Below, one piece after another: positions 11,490 to 21,815 of a stretch of 64,000 nt of DNA. The first letter of the stretch is position 1; the number at the start of each line of letters is the position of its first letter. The stretch is from Cherax quadricarinatus (taxonomy: Eukaryota; Arthropoda; Malacostraca; Decapoda; Parastacidae): positions 29,796 to 93,795 of the forward strand of contig NW_027196384.1 of NCBI RefSeq assembly GCF_038502225.1, written 5' to 3'. A model generated the notes under the pieces. That model was not told the DNA's origin. It made no database searches and worked only from the letters and a program-made list of their open reading frames with translations. The position numbers and the translations under genes were made by a program.

Positions 11490-12098
11490 ACCCCAAGAAA
11501 AAAAAAGGCAAATTTTGGAAGGTATGTAAAAGAAAGAAATTAAAAGTGAACATAGAACAGAGCACGGTGATAAAGGTAACAAAAAGTCTAGGTAATGATA
11601 GAATGAATATCAGATTGGGGAGAGGGAACATGGAGTAAATGAATGTATTTAGATATCTGGGGTTGGACATGTCAGAAAATGGGTCTATGAGAGAAGAGGT
11701 GAATCATACAATAGATACAGGGGAAAAAAGTTGGTGGTGTTAAAATATCTGTGGAAAGAAAAGTTTATTCATGAAGGCAAAGAAAGAGTATGTACCAGGG
11801 TATAGTGATACACTTTAATATAGGTGTGAGGCATAGGTTTCAAATGCTGTAGTGAGGAGGCTATAGATAGATGCTAAGTTTGAAAGTAATGTGTGGTATG
11901 AACATCATGCAGAGAATTTGAAGTACAAAAATTAAAAGTAGGAGTCACCAAGGGCATAATTTAGAGGGCTGAGGAGTGGTTTGGGACTGTGGAGAGGAAT
12001 AGGATGATGAAGAGGGAGGGGAAGTAAGATATGCTTGAAGTTTAGGAGCTTGAACATCCAGCAGGCTTGTGTGAGAAGTGAAGATAGGTAGTTTTTAA
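11490..12098 (+). pseudogene. Old RTE relic, part left of the piggyBac insertion
   Basis: Decayed but collinear with RTE copy A from AAAGTGAACATAGAA (KVNIEKSK) through TTTAGATATCTGGGG (FRYLGV), the GAGGTGAATCAT and AGGTGTGAGGC segments, to GAACATCCAGCAGGCTTGTG (DFQQACM). It is broken by a piggyBac at TTAA (12095-12098) and resumes at 15056. Confidence 0.75.
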
Positions 12099-15055
12099 CC
12101 CTTTCAGGGTCCAAGGCCAAAATCTGAAGTCATGCACCAGTGTCCAAGAAATTTTGAAAAAAAAAAAAAAAATTATTTTTTCTAACAGAATTAAAGAGCA
12201 TATTTTTGTGAAGGTAATAAAACAAAAAAAATTAGAATCTGACAAGTACTTACCGAGATACAGTGCCAAGAAGTTTGTAGAAAATGATGTGGTGGCAGCA
12301 ACATCGACGAATTCCACATACGCGTATTATATTATTTTGTTGTTTTAGTTGTTTTTTCTTTTCTTTTCCAATTTTTTTCTATTCCTACTAACATTTGGGG
12401 CCTGAGAGACCAATACTGTATATAATTGATATATATATACTCACTGTATTGAACACAATAACCACACTAAAGTTATTATCATATTATTGTTTACCACTGT
12501 TGTTCATTACAATAAACATGCACAAATATTGTATAATACTAATGTTCTATCATATATTTACATATTTACAATCACTGGACATGGTTTTAGAACTGCTGGA
12601 GCTTGTGGAACTCCTTGAAACTAGGCACCATGCACAGAGGTACCTTACATTCCTCGCACATAAACCGAGTGTCTTTGCGTCTTTGTTGCCGTCGTTTTGT
12701 TTGTGCACAGACGATGCATCTCTTCTGAGCAAATTTCTTTTGAGTTGAAGGAAGCTGTATTATGAAATGATCACCTTCTCTCCTCAAACGCTTGGGTATA
12801 TTGTGATGAATTCGAGGACCATGTTGTATTGCAGGTGTTGTTACCTGGTACTTCATTATGAGTTGTCTGACAACAGACAAACAAAATTCACCATACGGTG
12901 GTCTGTTACCAGTCTTTATTTGGTACATATTATATGCATTCAGCATTGAAATGTCCATGAGATGGAAGAAAAGTTTCATGTACCACTTGTAACTCTTACG
13001 AACACAGTCAACAAAACCAATCTGCATGTCACACTTGTCAACCAAGCGCATGTTTTGTGTATAATCAATCACTGTCACTGGTTTTCGAATACGTTCATTA
13101 GTCACTCGATCAACTTTGCCACTGTCTTGCATTTCATTACGGTGAATGGTTGTCAACAATGTGACATCTCGTTTGTCATGCCACCGTAATGCCATGATGT
13201 CATTGGCAGTAAACGCCTGCACGTCATCACCACGAACACCTGCGTTGAGCCTGGGCATATGTTTACGATTAGAACACACTGTGCCACACACATCTGTCTT
13301 GTTCACTCGCATGAAATCACTGAGTAATGGGCTTGTGTACCAGTTATCGGTATATAATGTATGGCCCTTACCAAGATAAGGTGCCATCATGTTTCTCACT
13401 ACGTCACCTGATATACCCAATAACATCTTGGTATCTTTCAATGTTTTACTACCCGTGTATACAACAATATCCAACACCAGGCCACTGTCACAATCACAGA
13501 GTACAAACAATTTTATACCAAAGCGGTTCCTCTTGCTCGGTATATACTGCTTGAATGACAGTCTACCTTTGAACAAAATCAAAGACTCGTCAATTACAAG
13601 ATTCTTGAATGGATAAAAGTATATCCTGAACTTTTGTTTGAGATACATGAAAACATTTCTAATCTTGTATAACCTGTCACTTCTGTCAGGCCTGGTTTTG
13701 TCAGAGAAGTGCAACATACGTAAGAGTAAGATAAACCTGTTCACTGGTATTATTTCACTGAAGGATGGGGTACAAATTAGCCGATCTGTGGACCAGTATG
13801 CTTTTATATTATGCTTATAGACGTGAGGCATAAGCATTATTGTTGCAAAAAGCAAATACATTTCTGCAACAGTAGTCTCTTTCCACCTGTGTAGTCTTGA
13901 CTGTGGTGATAAGATCGTATTTGCCATGGTGTACTGAAAATACTTATTACTTTCCCTGACAATAATTTCCATCAATGGCTGGTCAAAGAATAATTCAAAG
14001 AATTCCAGTTCATTGGCCGTGGTTCCAAGGGGACAGGTAGGTAGAATTCCACTTTGAGAGTCATCAAAGTGGTGAGGGCTGGGAACAAAATTGGGATTTT
14101 GCTGCCAATCCCAGATACGGTTTGCTGGTGGATACTGGACATCATAGGCTGGTTGTACTGGTGGTTGTGGTGGGCTGGTGGGTGACGCTCCGCTTTGTCC
14201 TTGAACTGACGAGTCAGCAGCGTGGGTCCCCGCGTGGCACAGCGAGTCACGCATGGCGGTGCCACTACCACCACCAGCCCCACTAACACCATCCACTGAT
14301 GTCTGTGGCCCATCCATGCCAAGTGTAGCCACATCATCCTCACTATCACTACCTAAAACGGGTGTAGGGCCACGGGATGTACTCCGGGATGTACTCCGGG
14401 ATGTACTCCGTCCCCTGGGCACAGCATAGGGTACACTACCCGAGCGCATGCGGCGGCGAACATACCGACGCTTCACTGGTGAATATGTTTCCTCACTATC
14501 ACTACTCGAATGATCGTCGAGCGCAATAAAATCACAATCCACGTCAGAATCATCGTCATTACTGAAGTCAGAGGCCAGGCCATGGGAAAATATTAGTTTT
14601 CTCTTACGTTTAGGAACACCCGACCGTGAGTCACGAGTGCCCACACCAGAGGTAGAAGGTCGAGGATCGTCGGGGTTTTCTGCACTATTATCGATATCCT
14701 GGTCATTATTTTCGGTCACTAACTTATCAAAGCCGTAGAATTTGTCTTCATTTCCACTTCCATCAGTGTCAGAACTATCAGACAGGAAGAGGAGAGTCCC
14801 AATTTTCCGGGGAGTGAGAGCTGACTTGCGACGAGGCATGGTGAACAAGGGTGACTGAGCCGGCGTTCCCACAATGCTATGCAGGCGCCTAGATTTTTTG
14901 TTTACGGCGCACACCCACGGCGCAGACCCATTCTCTCATATGTAGGCCTATGAGCGCTTTCGCGCTAAATTTGACGGCGCTAGAATTTGGGCGTAGATCT
15001 ACGGTTTGGACACTCACCGACCAGCCGTAGATCTACGGGACGGACCCTGAAAGGG
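12099..15055 (-). mobile_element. Complete autonomous piggyBac-like transposon
   Basis: The left terminus CCCTTTCAGGGTCC (12099-12112) and right terminus GGACCCTGAAAGGG (15042-15055) are perfect 14-bp inverted repeats, each flanked outside by TTAA (12095-12098 and 15056-15059), the piggyBac target duplication. The right end also carries palindromes CGTAGATCTACG (14992-15003) and CCGTAGATCTACGG (15025-15038), candidate transposase-binding sites. Length is 2957 bp with one long transposase ORF. Nothing visible prevents activity, but whether it moves is unknown. Confidence 0.92.
12587..14839 (-). CDS. piggyBac transposase, PGBD4-like, apparently intact (about 750 aa)
   Basis: A DDD transposase that excises and inserts the element at TTAA. 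I favour the Met at 14839 (MPRRKSALTPRK). The frame is open 25 codons further, to 14914. The N-terminal 250 residues are acidic and Ser-rich, with a repeated RSTS stretch and a Gly/Pro/His-rich segment (low complexity, probably disordered). The catalytic core has VIDESLILFKGR (Asp about 417), LYTDNWYTS (Asp about 498) and LVDKCDMQ (Asp about 601 or 604), then RKSYKWYMKLFFHLMD. The C-terminus is a Cys-rich zinc-binding domain (CIVCAQ, CEECKVPLC), as in piggyBac proteins that bind the ends. No frameshift or stop is seen. It sits inside intron 5 of FAR, in the same orientation as the gene. Confidence 0.9.
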   Translation of the reverse strand: MPRRKSALTPRKIGTLLFLSDSSDTDGSGNEDKFYGFDKLVTENNDQDIDNSAENPDDPRPSTSGVGTRDSRSGVPKRKRKLIFSHGLASDFSNDDDSDVDCDFIALDDHSSSDSEETYSPVKRRYVRRRMRSGSVPYAVPRGRSTSRSTSRSTSRGPTPVLGSDSEDDVATLGMDGPQTSVDGVSGAGGGSGTAMRDSLCHAGTHAADSSVQGQSGASPTSPPQPPVQPAYDVQYPPANRIWDWQQNPNFVPSPHHFDDSQSGILPTCPLGTTANELEFFELFFDQPLMEIIVRESNKYFQYTMANTILSPQSRLHRWKETTVAEMYLLFATIMLMPHVYKHNIKAYWSTDRLICTPSFSEIIPVNRFILLLRMLHFSDKTRPDRSDRLYKIRNVFMYLKQKFRIYFYPFKNLVIDESLILFKGRLSFKQYIPSKRNRFGIKLFVLCDCDSGLVLDIVVYTGSKTLKDTKMLLGISGDVVRNMMAPYLGKGHTLYTDNWYTSPLLSDFMRVNKTDVCGTVCSNRKHMPRLNAGVRGDDVQAFTANDIMALRWHDKRDVTLLTTIHRNEMQDSGKVDRVTNERIRKPVTVIDYTQNMRLVDKCDMQIGFVDCVRKSYKWYMKLFFHLMDISMLNAYNMYQIKTGNRPPYGEFCLSVVRQLIMKYQVTTPAIQHGPRIHHNIPKRLRREGDHFIIQLPSTQKKFAQKRCIVCAQTKRRQQRRKDTRFMCEECKVPLCMVPSFKEFHKLQQF

Positions 15056-15277
15056 TTAATGGACATGCTGTTGGAGTGTGTACATGGTAACATTGATGGA
15101 GGGATTCAGGGAAACCAGTTAGGCAGACTTTAGTCCTGGTGGCAGGAAGGGTAATGCCTGAACTCTGAAGGTGTAGGACTGTTGTGATGTTGGCAAATTT
15201 CTAGTGCACATGTTTTCTTCTTTCAGCAACCCCTGCCTTGGTGGGAGGTGACCACTGAGGTAAAAAAAAAAAAAAAT
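15056..15277 (+). repeat. Old RTE relic, part right of the piggyBac insertion
   Basis: Resumes the RTE 3' UTR (GAGGGATTCAGGGAAACCAG, TTTAGTCCTGGTGGCAGG, CCCTGCCTTGGTGGGAGG) and ends in an A-run at about 15262-15275. Confidence 0.7.
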
Positions 15278-15359
15278 TGAACACGGGTACATGCATAATT
15301 ATTTTAACACACCAGTATTCTTCCACCATGCCAATGTGACCCTATAAGAGGAAACACAT

Positions 15360-15490
15360 TCATCATCATTCATTCAATCACTCTTTCCAGAACTGTGTTG
15401 ACATCATAGTTCAAATGACCCACTGAGCTGAAGCCTACCCACCCCTCCTTCAGAGTGCAAGCACTGTACCTCCTACAGTGCCAGAACAAT
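15360..15490 (-). repeat. RTE 3' UTR fragment, inverted
   Basis: CATCATTCATTCAATCAC, CAGAGTGCAAGCACTGTACC and similar pieces match the complement of the RTE 3' UTR at moderate divergence. Confidence 0.5.
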
Positions 15491-15539
15491 GTAATGGTTC
15501 ATAAGAGGAGGTAGTATGTGCTGTGACCATTGGAAACTA

Positions 15540-16207
15540 CAGTGGACCCCCGACATTCGATAGCATCGACATTCGATAAATCTGACAATCGATGCATTTT
15601 AAAGCAAAAAATTTTGCCTCGACATTCGATCGAAAACCCGCTATTCGATACGATTTGTACGAGACGTGTCCACATGTGGCCTGAACTGCCCCGTGTGTGC
15701 CAGTGTTTACAAGCCAGCCAGTGTGCGCACATCTAAGGATACATTCGGTACATTCCATATTATCCATATTATCACTGTTTTTGGTGCTTGTTTCTGCAAA
15801 ATAAGTAACCATGGGCCCCAAGAAAGCTTCTAATGCCAACCCTTCAAGAAAAAAGACTTGATACCTCAAGTCCTAATGGAAGGGGATTCCCCTTCTAAAC
15901 ACTAACACCATCCACACTCTCCCCTCCTCCCATCCCATCAATCATCACCAGATCTTCATTAAAGGTAAGTGTCAATTATTCTATTGTTATTAATCTATTG
16001 TTATTGTTGTTACTGTAATTATTCTATTGCATTAAACTTAATATTTCATGTGGTAAATTTTTTTTTTCATACTTTTGGGTGTCTTGCACGGATTAATTTG
16101 ATTTCCATTACGTATTTCTTATGGGGAAAATTAATTCGACTTTCGATATTTTCAACATTCGATGAGCTTTCAGGAACGGATTAATATCGAATGTCGGGGG
16201 TCCATTG
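15540..16207 (+). mobile_element. Tigger/pogo-type non-autonomous transposon
   Basis: The terminal inverted repeats CAGTGGACCCCCGACATT (from 15540) and AATGTCGGGGGTCCATTG (to 16207) are flanked by TA on both sides (15538-15539 and 16208-16209), the Tc1/mariner superfamily target. Further ATTCGAT-type repeats sit inside both ends. Internally an ATG opens MGPKKASNANPSRKKT, the N-terminal start of Tigger transposases, then stops, so the body of the gene has been deleted. A GGTAAGTG after an AG-rich end near 15964 could be a splice donor of the parent. Confidence 0.85.
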
Positions 16208-16344
16208 TATATTGTTTCTAATACACTAAATACTTAAGATGGGACACCACGAGCTCAGCTCTGCTCGTGTAGCTACAAAGATATCATCATCATCATCATC
16301 ATTAAGTAACAGGAAAACCATCCTGTATGATTAGATTGGGTATT

Positions 16345-16403
16345 TTATGTAGACACCCTGCCTCGGTGGGAGACGGCCAACTTGTTGAAAAAAAAAAAAA
16401 TTA
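16345..16403 (+). repeat. Orphan RTE 3' end with poly(A)
   Basis: Only CACCCTGCCTCGGTGGGAGA-CGGCCAACTTGTTG plus an A-run remain. Extreme 5' truncation is the likely cause. Confidence 0.65.
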
Positions 16404-16640
16404 CTTCTTGCTCCAACCTTGAAAAAATATAAAGATTAAAAAACATATAGATTAAAAAAATAAAGCCACATGGTTGCCACATCCCTGTGCCAATTAATTT
16501 AATTATGAATTACGTCAAAAATATTTTCGCATACTACTGTATGTGTGTTGGATTTTTGTGCATTACCTGTGAAGAGTATTTTCTTGTTTTAAGTATAATT
16601 TTCATGCAGAAGCTGTAAGTTATATTTCTGTATATTGTAC

Positions 16641-16833
16641 CTGTGAGTGGCTGTGTGCCAGGCTGTAACTATAAGCAGGTTGATTGGTATATCAACAGGG
16701 ATGAGGTCAGCCACCAGCTCTCCTCGACAGTGAAGGGTACGGAGCATGCCCTTACCGGCTCCTACAATCAATCCTGTGGGTCCATTGAGGTTGTCAACCC
16801 ATCCTGGTAGAGGTTCACGCCATGCTGCCGCAA
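16641..16833 (-). CDS. FAR: Fatty acyl-CoA reductase, exon 5
   Basis: Encodes residues 234-297. WREPLPGWVDNLNGPTGL is the strongly conserved FAR segment W-x-E-P-x-P-G-W-x-D-N-x-N-G-P-x-G near the end of the Rossmann domain, followed by G-x-L-R and the VADLIPVDIPINLLI segment, the family's D-x-I-P-V-D motif. The incoming G plus TT makes Val234 when the acceptor is GGCAG at 16834-16838. The exon ends CAC AG before GTACAA. A second AG a few codons inside (GCGGCAG) could be used only with loss of frame. Codon choice and low decay contrast with the surrounding transposons. Confidence 0.9.
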
Positions 16834-16869
16834 CTGCCAAGAATATACAAGAATATTTTTAATATTTTA

Positions 16870-17340
16870 GGCAGTAGGTTGGTAGACAACAACCGCCCAG
16901 GGAGTTACTACCATCCTGCCAAGCGAGTGTAAAACGAAAGCCTGTAATTGTTTTACATGATGGTAGGATTGCTGGTGTCCTTTTTTACTGTCTCATAAAC
17001 ATGCAAGATTTCAGGTACGTCTTGCTACTTCTACTTACACTTAGGTCACACTACACATACATGTACAAGCATATATATACATACACCCCTCTGGGTTTTC
17101 TGCTATTTTCTTTCTAGTTCTTGTTCTTGTTTATTTCCTCTTATCTCCATGGGGAAGTGGAACAGAATTCTTCCTCTGTAAGCCATACGTGTCGCAAGAG
17201 GCGACTAAAATGCTGGGGGGAAGGGGCTAGTAACCCATTCTCCTGTATATATTACTAAATGTAAAAGGAGAAACTTTCGTTTTTCCTTTTGGGCCACTCC
17301 GCCTCGGTGGGATATGACCGGTTTGTTGAAAGAAAGATTT
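16870..17340 (+). repeat. SINE-like dispersed element sharing the RTE 3' end
   Basis: Runs from GGTTGGTAGACAACAACCGC to GGCCACTCCGCCTCGGTGGG-ATATGACCGGTTTGTTG-AAAG. A second copy is inverted at 20515-20960 and a decayed third is at 21615-21815. No ORF is conserved. Its last 45 bp are close to the RTE terminus, the usual sign of mobilisation by that LINE's enzyme. Confidence 0.65.
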
Positions 17341-18425
17341 TTAATATGTTGCTGTTGAAAGAAAATTAAGGAGAAAAATTAGTATACCTTTACAAATAAA
17401 TATATCAATTAGATACAAATCATGAGTTAAATTTACCTGTATTTCTGATACCTTTCTGTCCCGGGTATTTTCCTAAAATTAGATCACAACAGAGAAGGTG
17501 CCACTGTTTCTACAGTACAATAATAAAAAATGCATAGAACTGAAAAGCCAATATTTCTTTAGACTTCTGTAACTTTCATAAATTACATACCTATTATACA
17601 GTATACTGCACTTCCAAGTAGTCATCTGAAGATAACCCAATAATTTCTAAAACAAACACCAAATTCTACAAACATATCTACAGCAGAACAGTAAGTATTA
17701 TGGTGTAATGGGAGCTAAGTGTGGTGAGGATGATGTGAGTGTAGCTTGTCACGTTCTGCACTACTGGATCCCACTAGTAATGATCTGACTAAGTGAATCC
17801 CACCTTGTTCCTGGCTAAGGTACCTTTAATAAGTCACAGGCATTGTTCCAGCAAGTTTATATCATACCAAAATAGTTGTTGAGGCTTATGAAGAAAATCT
17901 CAGGTCCACTTGGAAAATAAATATTGCCTATATTATAAGTAGGCTCACATGAATAATCATAAATGAGGAAGCAAATATTACAGCCGCTGAAAACTGTACA
18001 ATAGACTGAATACTGAAGATGGGACACCATAAGTTTAGCACTGCTCATGTAACCACAAGTAGGTAATCACACATTGATAATACATAACAAAAAAAATGGC
18101 ATACAGAACAAAATTTTTAATGATTACTACATAAATATTGCTCATACCCTGAAAGAATAATTACAATAAAAAGGCTTTACTTATATTAAAAATGAACTGT
18201 AACCAAGAGGAAGCTGCAACAACTGCTGAAACAGCTCTATAATAATTGACACTCATACACACAGACACAAAAGGTAAAAGAAAGCCCCTGGTGTTGGGTA
18301 AATATCCATCTATAAATTATTAAAAAATCATGTGTCACAAACCTGGACAGTTCCAAAAACTTCTGCATTTCAATAATGTTGGTTTGGATTTTAAAAGCCT
18401 ACACCTAAGAAGTAATTTTTTTTTT
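17341..18425. other. Intronic stretch with no recognisable feature
   Basis: A/T-rich intron sequence of FAR, with no ORF carrying family motifs. A short piece near 18005-18060 (GATGGGACACCATAAG) recurs near 16240-16280. Confidence 0.5.
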
Positions 18426-18429
18426 ACAT

Positions 18430-18965
18430 CTGCCAAATACGTGTGCCACCAGGAGAGAGATCCCAAAATGGGAAAACACATTTATCATTACTCATTCAAA
18501 AGCAGTCTTGTCAGAAATGTGTAGATATCAACTTAGAGCAACAAACTGCAATATCCCTATCCCTTTCTTCAGAGTGCAGGAACTGTACTTAACACCCACT
18601 TCTAGAAATCAAGTGAGGTTAATAGGATTCCCCTTAATCTCTTCATAAATGTTCTCTTGCTCTTACTCCAACAGCACATCAAGTCCAAAATTTGGTCTCC
18701 ACTAACTCTAAATTGCTCACATATACCTATTAAATGCTCAAGTGCCTACAATATTACTCAAAAGCTCTTCTCACCCTCCCTTTATCACTTCCTGAATGCA
18801 CCCAGAATCCATATACCCTCCTGGTCACCCTATCATGCTCCACTCTTTCTTAATGGCCAAAGTATCTCAATAACCCCTCCTCCACTTTTTCAATGATACT
18901 TTCATACACCCATATCTAATTTCTTTGCTCAATATTCTAGGCATAATATTCACTCTGCCTAATGT
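18430..18965 (-). pseudogene. Old RTE relic, inverted
   Basis: The complement contains the RTE 3' UTR followed by diverged versions of LEAVEM...AMCGVN, RWFGHLERMD (AATGGCCAAAGTATCTCAAT) and CATATACCTATT-type segments. It is heavily decayed. Confidence 0.55.
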
Positions 18966-19104
18966 GTCAAATTTCACCAATTTTAATTTAATATACTAGA
19001 GAAAGCTTCAGATTATAAATTTAATAAATTTTTATTACTTTTTAAAACTTTTGAAAACATTAACCAAGTTGACTCACAAAATCGTAGTAATATAATTCCA
19101 AACA

Positions 19105-19230
19105 AATCACAGAGTGCATGGGACTCGAACTCATGATGGTTAGCACACTGGATTGTGAATTTAAGGATTTGCCTGCCAGGGGTTCAAGCCTCACCCCTTC
19201 TGTGATCTATTAACCAAGGTGTTTTCTTGA
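19105..19230 (+). repeat. tRNA-derived SINE fragment
   Basis: GGTTAGCACACTGGA resembles a degenerate A box and GGGGTTCAAGCC a B box. The clover-leaf does not close, so it is not a tRNA gene. Confidence 0.45.
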
Positions 19231-19276
19231 GTGAGTAATTTCCTTGGTATCCATATTTACATGATATACCTGAAGT

Positions 19277-20157
19277 GATGAGGTTAATCATAGAATTGAT
19301 GAGGGAAAAAAGGTGAGTGGTGCGTTGAGGTATATGTGGAGTCAAAAAACGTTATCTATGGAGGCAAAGAAGGGAATGTATGAAAGTATAGTAGTACCAA
19401 CACTCTTATATGGATGTGAAGCTTGGGTGGTAAATGCAGCAGCGAGGAGACGGTTGGAGGCAGTGGAGATGTCCTGTCTAAGGGCAATGTGTGGTGTAAA
19501 TATTATGCAGAAAATTCGGAGTGTGGAAATTAGGAGAAGGTGTGGAGTTAATAAAAGTATTAGTCAGAGGGCAGAAGAGGGGTTGTTGAGGTGGTTTGGT
19601 CATTTAGAGAGAATGGATCAAAGTAGAATGACATGGAAAGCATATAAATCTATAGGGGAAGGAAGGCGGGGTAGGGGTCGTCCTCGAAAGGGTTGGAGAG
19701 AGGGGGTAAAGGAGGTTTTGTGGGTAAGGGGGTTGGACTTCCAGCAAGCGTGCGTGAGCGTGTTAGATAGGAGTGAATGGAGACGAATGGTACTTGGGAC
19801 CTGACGATCTGTTGGAGTGTGAGCAGGGTAATATTTAGTGAAGGGATTCAGGGAAACCGGTTATTTTCATATAGTCGGACTTGAGTCCTGGAAATGGGAA
19901 GTACAATGCCTGCACTTTAAAGGAGGGGTTTGGGATATTGGCAGTTTGGAGGGATATGTTGTGTATCTTTATATGTGTATGCTTCTAGACTGTTGTATTC
20001 TGAGCACCTCTGCAAAAACAGTGATAATGTGCGAGTGTGGTGAAAGTGTTGAATGATGATGAAAGTATTTTCTTTTTGGGGATTTTCTTTCTTTTTTGGG
20101 TCACCCTGCCTCGGTGGGAGACGGCCGACTTGTTGAAAAAAAAAAAAAAAAAAAAAT
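19277..20157 (+). mobile_element. RTE copy E, 5'-truncated, C-terminal coding end intact
   Basis: Starts at GATGAGGTTAATCATAG and runs to an A-run ending about 20157. The 19313-19804 frame (163 codons, MSGALRYMWSQKTLSM to RMVLGT) is almost identical to copy A but lacks copy A's extra A, which shows which copy is frameshifted. It holds no catalytic domain, so it is a dead-on-arrival insertion. Confidence 0.85.
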
Positions 20158-20214
20158 TAGTACTATATTGAATCACTGTGTTGACATCTTCCTGGGAATG
20201 TTCCTTGAAGGGAG

Positions 20215-20505
20215 GATCTCAGAATCTTACCTTGTTCACACTCCAACATGTCAAATCCCTAAAACCACTTGCTTCAACTTGTCCCAGTCTAGCACACTCA
20301 CAGGCCTGCTTGGTGCTTAACCCCTACTATGGAAAACCTTCACACTCTTCCTTCCAACCATTCCTAAAACAACCCCTACCCCTCCTGCCATCCTGGATTT
20401 ATGCACATGCTCTTGTTCTTCCTATTCTATTCCATCCTTTCTAAATGACCAAACCATGTTAATAATTCCTTTTCGACTACAAATTATACATCTGGCAACC
20501 GCACT
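20215..20505 (-). repeat. Old RTE relic, inverted
   Basis: The complement of CTCCTGCCATCCTGGATTTA and TTCTAAATGACCAAACCATG matches the K-A-x-K-S-I / W-F-G-H-L-E-R region of RTE. Diverged. Confidence 0.5.
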
Positions 20506-20514
20506 CTACTTTCT

Positions 20515-20960
20515 TGCAACGCACCACCCGTATCCCACTGAGGCGGGGTGGCCCAAAAGGAAAACGAAAGTTTCACCTTTTAAATTTAGTAATATATACA
20601 GGAGAAGGGGTCACTAGCCCCTTGCTTTCAGCTTTTAGTGGCCTCTTACAACATGCATGGCTTATGGAGGAAGAATTCTGTTCTATTTTCCCATGGAGAT
20701 AAGAGGAAATAGACAAGAACAAGAACTAGAAAGAAAATAGAAGAAAACCCAGAAGGGTATGTTTATATATGCTTGTACATGTATGTGTAGTGTGACCTAA
20801 GTGTAAGTAGAAGTAGCAAGACGTACCTGAAATCTTGCACGTTTATGAAACAAAAAAAAGGACACCAGCAATCCTACCATCATGTAAAACAATTACAGGC
20901 TTTCATTTTACACTCACTTGGCAGGATGGTAGTACCTCCCTGGGCGGTTGCTGTCTATCA
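20515..20960 (-). repeat. SINE-like element sharing the RTE 3' end, second copy
   Basis: Inverted and close match to 16870-17340 over its whole length (CCCACTGAGGCGGGGTGGCC ... GGGCGGTTGCTGTCTATCAA). Confidence 0.65.
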
Positions 20961-20964
20961 ACCT

Positions 20965-21181
20965 ACTACCTATGGGCAACCGCACTATCTTCTAATTTCT
21001 ACCCTCCAAATTCTTTGCATAATATTCACACTCCAGACCTCTAGCCTTATAGCAATGTGCTGGTACTACTACAGTGCATTCCCACTTTTTGCCTCCACAG
21101 ATAAACCTTCCACTGATGTCTCATCACTAAAATTAAAATAATTGGTATTACTATTACTTTAATTTTAGTGATGAGACATCA
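20965..21181 (-). repeat. RTE fragment ending in a 24-bp inverted repeat
   Basis: 20970-21113 is inverted RTE coding sequence (complement of GTGGAGGCAAAAAGTGGGAA and GTAGTAGTACCAGCAC). It ends in perfect 24-bp arms 21114-21137 and 21158-21181 around a 20-bp loop, after which RTE sequence continues on the other strand. Confidence 0.6.
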
Positions 21182-21612
21182 GGGAGAGGGGGTTGGACTT
21201 CCAGCAGGCGTGCACGAGCGTGTTTGATAGGAGTGAATGGAGACGAATGGTATTTGGGACCTGACGATCTGTTGGAGTGTGAGCAGGGCAATATTTAGTG
21301 AAGGGATTCAGGGAAACTGGTTATTTTTATATAGCCGGATTTGAGTCCTGGAAATGGGAAGTACAATGCCTGCACTCTAAAGGAGGGGTTTGGGATATTA
21401 GCAGTTTGGAAGGATATGTTGTGTATCTTTTTACGTATATGCTTCTAAACTGTTGAGTTCTGAGCACCTCTGCAAAAACAGTGATTATGTTTGAGTGAGG
21501 TGAAAGTGCTGAATGATGATGAAAGTATTTTCTTTTTGGGGATTTCCTTTCTTTTTGGGTCACCCTGCCTCGGTGGGAGACGGCCGACTTGTCAAAAAAA
21601 AAAAAAAAACCT
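21182..21612 (+). mobile_element. RTE copy, last coding codons and 3' UTR with poly(A)
   Basis: From GGGGGTTGGACTTCCAGCAG (LDFQQA) through GGACCTGACGATCTG (stop) to the family 3' end and an A-run at about 21595-21610. Confidence 0.8.
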
Positions 21613-21614
21613 TG

Positions 21615-21815
21615 GTATTAACTCCATGAGGAGGTGGAGAAGAATCTTTCCTCCATAAGTCATAGTTGTCGTAAGAGGACTAAAATACCAGGAGCAAGGG
21701 ACTAGTAACCCCTTTACCTGTTTAAAGTACCAAATGTAAAAAAGAAGAAAAACTCTTATTTTCTTTTTCAGGCTGCCACACCTCGGCAGGAGACAGCTGG
21801 TGTGTAATATAAAAA
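21615..21815 (+). repeat. SINE-like element, third decayed copy
   Basis: CTCCATGAGGAGGTGGAGAA, AGGGACTAGTAACCCC and CACACCTCGGCAGGAGACAG follow the order of the 3' half of 16870-17340. Confidence 0.5.
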
